DNA of 64,000 nt, taken from contig JBAMDO010000072.1 in the NCBI GenBank assembly GCA_037074765.1, positions 1 to 64,000 of the forward strand. The letters run 5' to 3'. Position numbers and translations under genes: made by a program. The notes beneath the pieces were generated by a model. The model made no database searches and was not told the origin of the DNA. It saw only the letters and a list, made by a program, of their open reading frames with translations. Within the stretch, counting starts at the first letter, position 1; each line of letters starts with the position of its first letter. Shown here piece by piece: positions 25,601 to 40,600 of this stretch. Source of the DNA: Mansonella perstans (Eukaryota; Nematoda; Chromadorea; Rhabditida; Onchocercidae).

Positions 25601-28600
25601 TGCTCATCGGCGATTTAGTATTACGAGTAAATCCTCTGTTAGTTCACGGCAATCACGATTAAGCATTCTGTCATTATCTGAAGAGATTTCCACCGAGCAG
25701 GTATGTATTTATTAAATATCAGGTTGTTATTCTCTACAGTTTCAGTATTTGCTCTGTGGTAATTTAACCGATAGAAACACGGAAATTCCAGAAAATTTCC
25801 AAAATTGCATCTGATATTTAATTTTTCAGATTAAAAGATTGGAAGAGTTTGAAAAAACAATAAATCTGTTGATGAATTCGCTTGACGTTGGGTTTATTTG
25901 GAATTTCCTAGAACGAAAACTAAAACTGTAAACTCATACTTTACTTCATTGGATAAAAGTTTGGAAGTCATTGGAGATGTTACCTGATAAATTAGTGTAA
26001 AAAGATGTGGCATAAATAACCTACGAAACTCATTTCTTTTCGATTTCTTCTTTTAATTCACAACACATAAAAAAAGCTTTTAATTCATAGTAATAGCGGT
26101 AGGCAACGCATTTTGTTATGAAAGTCTTCTCGACTGCTGCAAAGAGTATAAAGTTCATTCATATACGTTATAGATGTTCGATAAATTTCTTAAAAGCTGT
26201 AAAAGTTCAATGACACTACTTTAAGTAATATTCACGGTTCCTCAACTGATTTCTTTCACTTTAAGGCTAATAGAACAGGTGCAAAAGGAACAGCAAAATG
26301 GTACAATAGATCCACATCTGTTGACAAACGAAGTAAAAATGTTGAAAGAGGAAGAAGAACGAAGGATCACACAAGAATTGACAAATTTTCCACAGGTTCT
26401 GATTGTTTAAAACTTACAATTTATTTTTAAATGAAATTTTTTATCTTAATTACGGGAAGTATGATAGACGATCATAATTTATGAATTAATGATTCTTTTA
26501 CGGTTCAAATAAAAATTTTGAGGACTGTAAGGTTCGAAATTAAGAAAAAAAGTTATTTTTGAATTCTCAGCGAAATTGAAATGACACTAAATTTTACATT
26601 TATTGTAAAATTTGTAGATAATATTATTTTGTCTCAATACGATAGAACTGGATTCTCATGGTGATATCCGAGAACGGTATTTACCACAGCTGCTATCATC
26701 AATCCTCACAATTATGGCTGAGAAGAATGTTGCATCTATAGACGGTCAGCTACTTGTTCGACTTCTAATTGTCGCAAACGCAATTCTAAATGAAGTAAAT
26801 CAAAGCGTTGTTGTTATGGAAGCTGGAGGTTAGTGTTTAATGAAAATGTGTTTAAATTTGTTGAATTTGCGGTAAAAGCAATATTCGTCAGTTACTGACA
26901 ATGTTTATGTATGCGACGTAAACATAATCTGATGCGAAGCATTTAAAGTTATAAAATATTTTTACTTTGATAATTCTGAAAGATTTTTGAAATCTAGAAT
27001 TTAATGGTATTTAAAAACTTTGCATTTTTCTGATTCTTTTGCTTTTTCCTTAATAATTAAAAAATTGAGTAAGGAAATTTTTATCGATCAGTTCCAGAAA
27101 CTTTATTCACTACAAATTTTAGTCGTTACACGAAAACATAATGGGATATATGAGATAGTACGTTGCGAAAAACTTGATTCAGCGGAGAAGCCATCCACAA
27201 AGGAAAGCGTAGTTAAAGGTTTTTTTTTAAATTGATATTTTATCTGTAAAGGCCGACGGAATACGAATTTTTTCAAAATATGTTGAACTTAGAGATGCAT
27301 AATCTTTCACAAATATTCATCGAATTCTGAAATTGTAATTTCGTGGTAGTTAATACTTTTTAAGCTTATAGATCAAGTTTTAATAAGTTATACTCTCAGC
27401 AAACTTTATAACAATTGACTAATCCTCATTTATTGTATTACAGAACAGTGGAGAGTAGAAAACTGTTTAAGTAGCTGTCAGCGATTGGTTGCCCAGATTT
27501 GTGATTGGTATTGCAAGGAACGAGATACAGAACGCTTGCAGGCATTTTATGCTATTTCAACTTTGACGCGAGAATTTGCCGATTTTCCGCTATATGATTT
27601 AAATGTACAGGAAATCAGGAGTAGGTTTTTATTTGTTAAATATTATTCGTTTATTTAATTTTCTCACATTCTGTTTTACCATGTATCTAAAATGCTTCCC
27701 TTTAGCTCTGAAAATTGTTTCTTCTTAGCATCCATTGTTTTCGTTGATAGCATGGAAACAAAATGTTCATTAGTTCGTATTACATTTCGCAGATGTGGGA
27801 TATCTTAAACAACATGCATCAAGTAATTATCCAATTTGGTTAAGCGGTTTACTAAGCATACTATCACTAGACGAATGGGATGCCTCCATGAATTCTAAAG
27901 GTTCGATTTTTATGTGTTATTTGTTGTGTAGATTTTCCATATTATATCCTTCTCAGTTTCATTTGATTAATATAGTTTATTAGATGTAATTCAATTAATT
28001 TCTTTTAATGTGCGCTGTCGCATTATTAAACATACATTATAAAGTGCCATAAAAAATTTTGCCCATTTTAAAAAATGTCGATATTTATTCTTAATTTTGG
28101 TATGTGATTTATACCTGATCTTTTTTAGTAATCAAATACCTTTTTACAGTATATTATCATGCACCTGAAATCCGGGTAACCGATATGTTTGCTCGTGCGA
28201 ATGCTTTGGATCTGATAACTTATGTCTATGTTAGGAGTATTTCGGTTGCTGAACAACATGCTGCTATGTTACGACGTCAAAAAACGTTGGTTACAGTCCC
28301 AATTTCAAATTTTCATAGAATTTTTCATTTAGATTTTACATTAGCATTGGTTTATGTTAGCTTTTACATTAGCATTCTGGGCGAAATAATCTGAAAACAT
28401 TCGCCATATTTTTTTATTTTCAAAAAGTTTTTGAAGAAAACACACTTATGCGAAAATACACTGAACTCAAGTCCTTTTGAATGATTTGTCTAAGTGAGAT
28501 GAAAATAACTTATGCCATAATGCTTGAAAGTTTTAGGAATAGTAAAGAAAGGACATTTATTTTATTAAAACCATTGATCTCTGAAGCGGACTTGAAACGT

Positions 28601-31600
28601 TTGGATGATGACGAAATTTTCAAGGTGATGTGCATTTTATTTACCAAAAATCAGTGCTAGTTTGATGAGCGAATGATTTGACCTAGAAGATACCAAAATC
28701 GATTTCAGGAGACCATAATTTTGGAAAACTGATTTTTTTACATGTCGTTGTTTATAATTAGAGATTGGAGTATTAAAAAATGCCTTCCTTATTTACAAAA
28801 ATTTTGATTTTCTCAGCATTTTAATCATCATATTTTCACTTTCAATTTTCAGAAGGCTGCCAGAATCCTTTGGTCATATCTGGACCAAAGCGACAAGGCG
28901 TATTATCATTCAACGGTTGCTCGATTGCTTTGTTTGTTTCATTCACGAAAGCCCTCTGAACCAAGTAGTGATGTGGAGGATTTGATCGTTAGCAATCTTA
29001 CAAGCACGAATAGGGTGTGGAATCTTTCATTGTTTTTCCAGACTCCTTGATTAAAATTTTAAGTGCTTCGTAGATACGACTATATTTTATTTTTTTTTAG
29101 GGATTAAGTTGCTCTGCTGCTAAGAAATTTCGAACCTTATGGATGTTGAATCGACCTTCTGCAGCTGGAGAACTCTATCTTGGATTATCATCTAAGCCGT
29201 TCAACAGGTTTGATAATTGTACAGTTTCTAATTTCTAATTTTTTTTCGAGATTCATTCATGAAGTTTCAGTTCTATTTAAACATTAAGCTACAGATATCA
29301 GTGAGGAGAGGAAATCGTCGACTAACAGTGTCCATGGAATGAGTTCGATCTAGATTAAATCACTTTTATTATTCAACCGGTTTCGTTCGACTTATTAAAA
29401 TTCATCTATAATTTGAGAAGCTCTTTGAAGGGTTGTTATGCTTTTATTGGGTTTCCTGTCCGATGATACAGCTAGTTACGATAAAACCGAATTAAAAAAT
29501 ATTTCGGCCTGTTGGTTCAATGATTGTGCTCGGCACTCGGATTTGCCGTATATTCTGCAGGTTTATATGATTTGTTTGTGAATTGCATTTTAGATCTATC
29601 ATAAATATTGGCGACTAGTTTTTATTTTTGCTATTTATAGCGATACTCCATAATGCTGCGACTGTATGTGATACTGTGTTTGTCAAATCATCATACTAAA
29701 GTTTCCTCCCGTTGATCATATCACGACCGCCGTTAATCTTAATTTATACGAGTGGAATTCTTAACCATTGCTGTTTTTCAATGATTAAGAAGTTATGATT
29801 GCGTGATAACAGTCAAACAAGTTTCATTGCGCATTCCAGATGTGGGCTACTATGTTGCTGAATCCGAGTACCTCACGTGTTTCAATTCAGTATCTCAATA
29901 TGCATCGCAGGATGAGTAAAGAGAAGGTTTGTAATCATTGTTATTGAGAATTACTATGTTAAGAAGAAGATATTTTCTTTCTTAGTTCATTGGATGAGAT
30001 TCTTTGCTAAAACTGCATCGTATTTAGCAATTTTGATGTCTGATGTTAAGAAATACAAGGATGCTTGAAAAGTCCAAAAAATTTGTATTTTCATTGCCGA
30101 GAAATAAGGATGTGTATCTTCCCTCCACTACTTTAAAAATATTTTTAATATTTTGCTCATTCTAGTATTTGTAATAGTTCGCTACTCATGAGATTTTAGT
30201 CTAGAATTAAAATTTCGAAGCTTTTCTTTTAGTTTCCGCATATACCATTCGGTGTTTGTGCCATTACTTTGTTAACGGATGGTGGTTATCAGTCATTACA
30301 TCATTTATGCGAAGATGTTTCGGTAAATGTTTCAAATGAAGCTAAACGACATTTGGTTGAAGCTTCCATTGCATTTGAGAAATTAAGGATTGGAGAGTTC
30401 GTTTTTGATAATTTAATCAAATTGTGATAATTTTGAAATCTGGATTGAAAATTTATTTGAGAATTTTCGAGCTTTCTTTGTTGTTACACTGGTTTTATCC
30501 GAGAATTTGTGAAAGTACTTTTCAGATACCCAGCATGGTTGACTGAGTTACGGAATCGTTTGTTACAAGAAGGCGATGATAATGGTGCGATGGATTTGAG
30601 TGTAACAAACGAAGCGCAGAAGAGTCATCGTAGGACTGTATCGGATATACCAATGTTTGATGATGATAATGTATGTTATTTATAATCTTGTTTTACGATA
30701 ATTTTCAATGAAATTCTTATCAAAAAATATTGATGAACGGATAGATTAAAACAGGCGATTAAACAGCTGGCGGTTGTTGAAATAAAATATGGCATATAAT
30801 TATGACATCAATTAATTTTCGTGCGGTTCTGATTGTCTTAAATGCTAACATGTTAGTAGTAATCTTTTTATTCAATGATATTATAGTTTCGAATATCCTC
30901 AGTCGACTTTTTTATTGGCATAAGGAATTAGATACAATGATAAAAATAACTTTCTGTCTACTATGTGATATTCTTAAAATATATCAATCTCTGATACTCG
31001 TCTTTCGAATCCATTCGTGAAATTTCCGGACCAGTACTTAGTGTCTTTTCCACTTTCTTTTTCATAAAATTAAAGAGTTATTCTTATTTGATGACTGAAA
31101 AAGCAGTTGGGATATTTATCATTCAGTCCTATATTTATAAATTATTCCGGTAATAATGTCGGCAAGCACGTATTCTACATATTTGTGTTTTCTATGATAT
31201 TATGAACATAATGCTTACTGATTAATTACAAAAAATAGGATACAAGCCTTACATTTCGATTTTTCATGTCATTCCCAGGAAGGACGAGTATTAAAAGTTG
31301 TTTCAGGATTCTGTTGAAACGGCATCACTAGATTCGCTGGATCATGAAGTAGTGGAAACACTGCAGTACATCCTTGATTGTATTTGTGCTCAAGAAGAAA
31401 GTGAAATGGAAGCAGAAGCTTGTTTTGCTGGTGAACGGTTGTGTTCTCATGGCCAAGTGACATTGATCAGTGATACGCATGGCACCGAGAGCGAAATTAG
31501 CGAAAAAGAGGAATTATCCAGGTTCGTTTATGTTCTCACGTCTTTATGACAGCTTTATGTTTACTGAATCACGTTAAACTTTTGATTTATTTTGAGTGAT

Positions 31601-34600
31601 GCTAATTTATGTTTTGTCTAAGCTACTACTGAATTACTGTATCTTTCGAAAAACTCTAAAATAAGAGCATATCATGTTGCTCTCTCTCAGAAGCATGGTA
31701 TTCGAGCATCTTCTGGAAAATGAGATTTTTCAAAAAAATTCCGTCATAACATTTACTTCCTGACATTTGCTTAAATAACAAAACTCCGATAATTTTCAGT
31801 ACAACAGCAGCTGCATCACAGAAGAGAGTGGAATCGCAATCAGTTACAATGGTTCCACTGTGGAAATCTGCTGAGAATGCTCCATCGATTTCTGAAAGCT
31901 TAAAACGCATCAAAGGTCATCGAAGGCAAGATTCATTACAAGAAAGCATATTTACGATGTCTGCGCAAGAACTCAAGTGAGTTTTGCTCCTGATGTTTTT
32001 TCAGTTTCAAATTCTTGAACTAAAACTTGTAGTATTACATTTTGCCTGAATCTTTGATTTTTTTTCCTTGTTTTAAAAAGTTGTACTTATCTGGATTATT
32101 ATTTAGATTGTTTGATACATCTGAATTGCCTCGATTAGAAGCAACTGGCGATGAAGTGCAACCACTGTGCCACGAATTACATGCACATCTGTTGTTGTAT
32201 GCAGAAAGTGGGCAAGCAGTAGATTTAGCGCGCTCTGAAAAAGTATTCCGAATGTTAATTGCATTAATGCGGACGAAGCTTAGCTTTCTAACTCCCAAGC
32301 TAATTATTAGGTAAGTTGTCTGAAAAGCAGATCTAAACACATCATCTTATATACATGCCACTTCTTTTTCATATGTTTCAATATGAATGTTGTCTTGTTA
32401 AAGGTATGATTTGTAAATAATTCCTTTTCTTAAAACTAATAATAAAAATTTTCAGTTGTATGGTTTCATCTGGAACTGCTTCACTTTCAAAATCTTCAAC
32501 AAGCGCTGTAGCTGGGCAACTAATGGATCTTGTATCACGTCACATTCGCTCCATATTAGGACAGGACTTCTGGGCTTCTGACTCGGATAATGCAAGCGGA
32601 TCGGAAACACTAAAATACAAACATTATACATTCCTTGAGCTCTTTATGACTGTAAGTTTTATCTATATTGATATATTTTTGATCTTTTTAATATTGTTTT
32701 AGAAAGTGGACGATCTTGCTCAAGAAGATTTAAAAATTCCCTTTGTTAATTTGTTCCATAATACAGGTAATTAACCCTGGGTTTATAAGTTTTTTTCTGA
32801 GAGATTTCCATACCATAATAGTTTGTTTTTTAATTAAATTTATCGCTGAATAATTTTATGTGATGAAATTTTCACTTGTGACTAAAATCGAGGTTTTATT
32901 TTTCGGCTTTTTGCAGATTTCTCTACATTTTCTCCGGTCATATTTTGTTAATTCTCCCACTGCTAACGTTTCTAATCTTGATTTACGCAATGCTTGGAAA
33001 TGTAAGGTAAATTTTGCCTCTACTAAATATTTGGACTTCAAGAATTCCGAACAGTTGGAGAGAAAATGCTTGTTAAAAATTCACTTAAATGATTGGTTTT
33101 ATGATTGTTCTCATAGTCTAGATTTTGAAAAAATAAATTATCGGTGAAATTACTCACTGGGTTTTGGTTTTATTTGTTTTAGATGGCGGCTTTGGATTTT
33201 CTTACCGAGTTAGTGCGTGGATTGATAGCGATAATCCAAGATAATCGTTCTCGGGCTTTAACTGCTTACATCCATAGTCTACTGCAGCGTTCAAAGCTTC
33301 AGAAATGCTTATTACATTCTCTTCTCACTTCTGTTCATAATGTTCGACAACATAATAACAGCGAAATGTAAATTTTTACGAATCTTTTTCTAGTGCAAAA
33401 TAATTGACTCAGAAATTTACAATTTTAACGATTTTTTTTAGCCACAGTTCCCTTGTTATACGGCGTGTCAGGAGTTAAGCAGAGACACTTATTTATTCAT
33501 GTTTCGCGATTTTCTTCTTTATAAATCAAATTTCACTATTTGTAGTGTTCCATTATCAGTCGATATTTTGGAATTCAATGATGGCACTACAACATGCAGC
33601 AATGATTTTTGTGATTTGATTGCTAGTTATCAAAGCTCACTGCTAGATTTAACTGCCACGGTAATACAGCTGGAATTGGTGATCAAAAACGGATTTCGAC
33701 ATTTTACTGATCAAGTAGTTATTTTAATTTTACTGAAATCATGGCTTGTTTGTTGTGGTATATTCAATTTTCAGTAGAGACTTATAAATTAATGTTATAT
33801 AAATTTATTAAATGACTAACTTGAGAAAGGGAATAAACAGTAATATTGCTCGGTAATTGAAAGTACTGAGTGCGGGAAAAGTTGCCGGATAAATGAGCTA
33901 GTAAGTAAACTGTTACGTATAAGTTATTAATAAAATTGTTTGCTTCTTCAACATTGGAATTAAAAGAATTTCAACTTAGTTATCGACAAATTCTAAATAT
34001 TTCAACTAAAATTCCAGAACAGTAGTGGTATAGATAAACTGTCGATAAATCATCAAATTTATAATTCACCGCAACATCGTGGAACGCTTCGTGAACCACA
34101 TATTGGCATGGTTGAATTACGTATGTTCCTGTTAACTGTCTTGAATGCCCTCAAGAAACATTCAGCTGAACATGAACAATGGCTTACTTTTGTCGTACGA
34201 ATACTGCCATTTCTTGATAGGTTTTTTTTTTTTTTGTTATAATTTAATGAAATACTGAAATAAGTAAGACAGAATAAGATAAGAAACATTTTCGCAAACC
34301 AAATGCTTTTCTCTTATTTTAATCAGGCATTGTAATATGTCATTTCCATTATTGAAAACTAATTTTGATCTAAATTTAATCATTCTCAAAATTGTATTGC
34401 AGATCATTGTCAACATTTTCTGTGCATATTATCGAGCAACTGTGTAAGAATTTGGAATCTGCTGTAAATAGCGCATATTCTCCTATAGATAAAAAAATCC
34501 ACTATGTTTCATCGAGCGGATCATTTTCTACTCACCTCATAGGCATCAATCAAGACAAATCGACCTATCCAACCAATTATGCTATCGGAGTAGGCTTTAT

Positions 34601-37600
34601 TTTATGAATAACTTTTTCTCAAATGAAATAATGCAATTCGTCAGGATATTTCTCACGAACCATAGGAACTGGGCATCACTGCAGTGCATTCCTCATATTT
34701 TCTCAAAATTCTTTGCTGCTCTGAAAAATTATCGTGTCCTAAAATTCTGTATCTTGATTCATTTAAATCGGACAATAACTAATAGAATTAATTTTTCTAG
34801 GAGAGTTTTTTTTTATAGATATTGGAAACATTAAATATGTTCTTTCATTATTGTCTTATCGATAATACATCTCAAGCAAGTGCTACTTTAGCACTGACCA
34901 ATGTCCATCGGCCTTCACAGGTACTATTTCGTGAAATATTCAGTTGTAGCTATCTACAAGTAATTCAGTTGTAGCCATGTGTGATTAAGATTTATCAAAT
35001 AGAGCGTGAGACTTTATTGTTTTTTAGAAAGATGCATTTCTAAAAATGAAGCGTTAGCAATTAGTTGTTTAGGTATATTGTAATGATAATAAGATGATTT
35101 CAAGTTCTTCGAGTTAGATTAACTAGTCAAATTGAATCAAGATCAGATTTACTGACTATCAACTAATAAATAAATTATTTTATTCATTATTTTTAGGTCG
35201 TAACAGTGAACAATCCATCGCTGGCATCATCGGTAATGAATGCCATACCGGGAACGCGTGGTGCTACAGAACTTATATCTAATCTCGTTAAAGTTTTCTC
35301 CTTTAGCGATAACACCCCTGTGGTAGGTTAATGTTGCCGCACTTTTTTCTATCTAGCTTGATTTTTTTTTCATTTAGTGGAAAGTGTCAGTTATATTAAT
35401 AATTCAAATCCGAAAATATGCAGAATAGTTGATATATTACTATTGAACTTAGAGAAGATAAATTCACTGAAAATTATCCATTAATATTTATATTTGTTTT
35501 GTAGTTTTCAAGTAAAAATAAAAGCAAAGTTCAAGCTCACAACTAGAAGCCCAACTGGCAATTATAAGCTTTTTAATATGAATTTCTGCTGCTGTTGAAC
35601 ATTGTTTGCTTCAAGTTTGATTAATTTTCATGCAGTTTTTTCTTTCCAATTTGTATTTGTGTAGCCATCGAATGCTGGTCTCAGTAAATTTACCGATCTT
35701 ACGGCTGATGATGTTTGGAAGCAAGCACGATCGGATGTACTTAACGCCTTTCCACATGCTCTTGCGACACTTTGTGATGTTTGGACACAGATACGAAAAG
35801 GAGAACCAAATTTACCGATAGGAAGCTCTGCGGTATTTACCGACATTTTTTGGAACTCACTGATAGCTGTTTTGGTACTTTTGAGAGCTAAAAAAAGAAA
35901 ATAAATAAATCTTAAGAATGTACCGAAAAAAGGAGGAAAATTTTCTTTATCATTTGAACATCAGTACTGTGAAACAGTATTTTGAACAGTTTTAGATAAT
36001 CCGTCAGTTAATTCTTGATTTGCTTTCACCAATAGTACAGCATCATCAACAACCATTTTTATCATCACTTGCATTGGTGTGGATGACCCGGAGTTCATTA
36101 ACATCTCGGAAACAGCTTGCTATACGTATTGAATCTGATCAGGTTGTTTTGTTAGATTTTTTTAAATAAAAGATTTTGACTATTTGAAACGGAACAGAAT
36201 TGAAAAGTTTTGATTCTCTAGGTTTTCAAATACGCTTTTATTTTCCGAAAAGCTGATAAATTTAGTCTGATCATTTATATATCTTTTATTTAGTCAGAAT
36301 TGAAAAAAAAAATTATAAAAATGTCTTTTTTCTAGGTGGAACTTTTATTTCCATTACTTTCAGTCATCATTTGATTATTCACCGGCACAACTCGATATTG
36401 CCAATCTCTTGACAAGTATCAAAGTTTTACCATTCGAAAATCTTATTTCTACAGTTGCTGAAACATTGAAGGAGAGTGCATGGAAAATTGTAAAATCGGG
36501 TGGAATTTTTGACAAGGTAATTATTTTGCAGCAATCATAAATAATGTAGATATTAGCGTGCAAAAAGTATAGATTATTATCGCATCTTCGCAAATGTTTT
36601 TAAAGGACTAAGATTCCATAACCATTAATTTGTAACTAGTAATAGATCAAAAATTTCGAACTGTTTAAACCGTTATATCATAGATTCATTGTTTCAACAT
36701 TGCTTTACTTTCACTTGTTCAGAATTGGTTACAACAAAGTGCTTTTCCAACCGAGTTCGCGTTACTTGAAATGCTTCATGGTTGTGTTAGAGCTACACCA
36801 TCTGCTGCTCTATACAACTGTTGGCCTTCACTGCAAGCCTTATTTGCGGAATCACCAGTTATGTCGTTACCACCGAAAGCTCTTTTTATTCAGTTCATGT
36901 AAGTTTTAAAGAATAGTACAATTTCGAGTTTAGAGTCAGGTTTTAATTTCACTAATTCGATTCAAATTGCATGTTCGTTATTATTATTTGTTCTGTTTTG
37001 GCCACAAAAAAATCAAATTTGCTTAGGTCCTATAAAAATACATGTATATATATTTGGAAGACTGACATGTTTCGGTTACTGAATAAAACTTCTGATTTGT
37101 TCCGTTTAGTTTTTGTCTAATCTGACTTTGTTTTCATAAATTTCAGTATACTTGTGGATTTTATAAAACTTGCTACAAGTTCCACTGTTGTTGAAGATAA
37201 ACAGTTGTCACGGTCTGCACAGGATGCATGTCAAAGACTTACGGAAGCTATGAATATTATTGTTGGTTGGCAATTAGAACAAACTACATGGTTGAAGCGA
37301 ACATTGGTTGTCAAGCATGATTCATCCTGTGAATATCCATTTCTACAATATTTGATACTTAGAACTGTTGATTTCTCAAAACGGCTGAAAGGCTGCACAA
37401 ATAAAACTGCCTTATAGTAGTTATCCCAACTTTATAGTGGTTAAGAAGTGGTTTTATTTGCGTATCTTCTTAAATGCTTTGTGATATATCATGAACATTT
37501 GGGAAAGTGACCATTGCATCACATTGTCATTAAAATTTGGGGAGAACTGAATTACTAAACTTGTTATAATCCTCTATTCTGAGCCCAGAAATAGTGAAAT

Positions 37601-40600
37601 TTTAAGTTCATTGCAGCATTAAAATCGCAAGAAACATCGCCGGTGGTGGAGTTTGCGACTGCACCAACATCATTGGCTGCATCGGAAAATAGTTCTTTGC
37701 GTGGTTCTACATCATCTTTGGTACCAGCGAGGTTAGTAGTAAATAAGTAGTGTGCCTGGAAATATACCTAATTTAATTCGAAAGCTGCTGCACAATTATG
37801 CTATTAAAGATGATTTGCATAATGACTCTATGTATATTTCTCAGGTATTTCCCAGCATCTTTTATTCAACATCATTAAGTCATAGGTTTCAATCACTTCC
37901 AGGATTCCCACTTTCGATGCGACTACGCAGATATCCATATCATCTCAAGGTGGTTCAAGCTCAGCAGCTGAAAAGCGAGGTATATCAAACCCGCGATCAA
38001 ATTTGAAAGATGCGAATAACTTGAAACGCGATCCGACTCATAGCACTCAAGCTTTGTTCTTGCTTGCTGAGGTAATTCTTTTCTTCATCTATTCCATAGC
38101 GCTACATTATTTATTCTTATATAAATGACCAAGAAATAACAGCGGTTTTTTAATTTTATTTTCTCACTTCTAAATTTATTTTTCTCTAATTTTCAACAAC
38201 AGAGATATTTTTGGTACAAGGGATGCATTAAACATTATGTGAATTTTCATTTTTGTAATCATTCTAGAAAGTACTTGGAATGTAACAGTTATTGAAATTT
38301 ATATAATGAAAATTATTTGTAAATTTTTTTTCCTTTTACTTCTGGATATTCCGAATTATAAAATTAGATGACTTTTTACTTGATGTCACGATATTGCTTT
38401 TTTTAATTTCAGCATTTAGCCGAACTGATTGATTCTATATGTAAAAGTGAAGATAAGGAAAGATTGTTGCCATTGCTTCATGCTGTTTGGAGTAATACAT
38501 TACCATATTTAAAGGCCAAAAAGTACGTTTTTCCTTGAATGAAATATTTTTGGCATTTTTGTGAAGTGGATTTTGAACACTATTTGGTTATGTTCAGTGT
38601 ATTCTATTTTTGTTGATAGAAACTAATGTAGGCTTCGATTCCTTGATCTCTTCAGTCTGTTTTTGATGTCTATTGGAAATTTGTATTAGCAACCTTACCT
38701 AATTTATAGGATTGCAAAGTTGCGGTGGGATTTTTTGTATTCATAATACCTAGAAATCATAATCCTTTGCACAAAAAGGGATTAAATTTATTAGTTTTGA
38801 ATTCGAAATTTAGAAATATGCGGTTCTCATGTAGAAGATGGGGGGATTTTTTTGACGAGGAACAAATTTCAATTTTGCAATTTAGTGCTCGAAATGCTCG
38901 ATTCTTTCTTGCTAGTTCTCAGCTGCTAGCATCGATGAGTACTTTCAATTATATGCGACCGGTATGGCGTAAAGCCACGTTGGATCTTTTGCTCGATCCA
39001 GGTAATTGTTTCATGGCTTACCAGATTGGCTGCAATTTTCCCTTCCTTCATTATTTCATTGATTTCTTTTTTGATGGAACTCATAAATAAATATGTAAAT
39101 ATCACTCTTTATAAGACATCGCAGTAGAATTAATTTATCATTCATGGAACTGTAGCTTTCTTCAAAATGGATATGCAATCGTTGAAACATTGGTTGGTTA
39201 TAACGGACCATTTGATGACTCACGACAAAACTTCTTTCAAGGAGCTTCTTGGTTCGTTCTTTGTCAATTGAGGTTGATTCAATAAGAATATATTAGTATG
39301 TAGTTCTATCAAGCTTTATTTTTAAGAATCATTAAGTGTATCGGAGCTAATCAACTTTTATTTGTGGGATATGTCAATCATTCGTTAACTGAGTACCCAC
39401 AGGCATTAATTATTATCTCTGTGTCTGATGATCCTTAAAAATACGACGACGCTGGGCCAAGCACTTTTATTTTGTGATGAATTTCTCTCACATTGTTTTT
39501 ACAAAATTTCGAATTTTTAGGAAGGATTTCAACAGCGCAAAATTCGGCACTTTCAAGTCTAATAATAAGCAAAGAAGCTGAATACGAAATGCGCGCTCAA
39601 GCACTTAAACGCTTGGCATTTATAGTGTTAAGTTCCGAACTTGGCCAATACCAAGCTCAGTTGCCTGACATACAAGGTAATTGAAGGCTTTTAGAATTTA
39701 TACCTAGAGTTATGTATAAGTTTTTCCTATATGTACACGGATGCTAAATATATCCTCTGAACCGTAAGATATCATGGTGTCTTCTGATGTTTGACATCTT
39801 TTGTATGCTTTAGATGAAAACAACTGAGGAAAGCTACATAGAGTCGAGCTTCTGGAAGAAGCATCTTTTAAGGTTTTTTAAAAGCAATCAGTGTGTAAAA
39901 TTACATGTTTTCAGAACGTTTATCAGACAATTTACGTTTATCACAAGTTCCAATTGTTCATGCTCAAGTGTTTCTTTGTTATCGAGTTTTACTTATCAGG
40001 CAGAAACCACAGCATCTAGTCAGCATTTGGCCTTCAATGGTTACAGAATTGGTAAATATTTAGTTTTATTGAAAATAGTGCACGAAATCATGGCACCATT
40101 TTTGCTAGTTTCTCGAGTTTCATTATCCTGATATAAATTTTGAATTTGTTTATCGAAATTTTCGAAATCACTTGATGATGTTCAAGACGAATTGTTGGTT
40201 TACGATAACTTGAAGAGGTTAAATTTCAGGTTCATGTGTTATTACAAATTGAGCAACAGTTATCAGATACAGTAAATGTTTCGGATGATTTAAAATGTGA
40301 TCGAAATGACCAATGGATGCAGCTGTATCTAGCAGCATGTAAACTGCTTGAAACGTTATGTACACTTCCTGCTGGTTATTTGGCACAATTTCAGATGTGA
40401 GTTATTTTGAACATCTTTGGCATTTTCATCATTTTCATCGGATACGAATTCCTGATTTTTTCACCGCGATATTTGCATTGTTAATCATTTTTTTGGTTAA
40501 AATTGTTCGATGCGCATATGATCCTCGTTTAAGGAGTGGAGTTCATTTTCAGGTGTCACTGGGCATTTGTAAATTCGGTAACTGGAAGTAAAATCGATTC

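Noticed and set aside
29641..29724. Extra exon in the pad-1 intron between 29560 and 29840
   Set aside because: It has an acceptor but reaches TGA with no good donor, and the flanking exons join directly in phase with DOP1-like order.
33440..33490. Short match to 5S rRNA (GGAGTTAAGCAG) in a pad-1 intron
   Set aside because: Only about a dozen bases agree, and the rest of a 5S gene and its internal promoter elements are missing.
36336..36363. Upstream alternative acceptor for pad-1 exon 36364-36516
   Set aside because: Using CTAG at 36335 adds 28 nt, shifts the frame and gives a stop 13 codons later. The TTTCAG at 36363 keeps phase.
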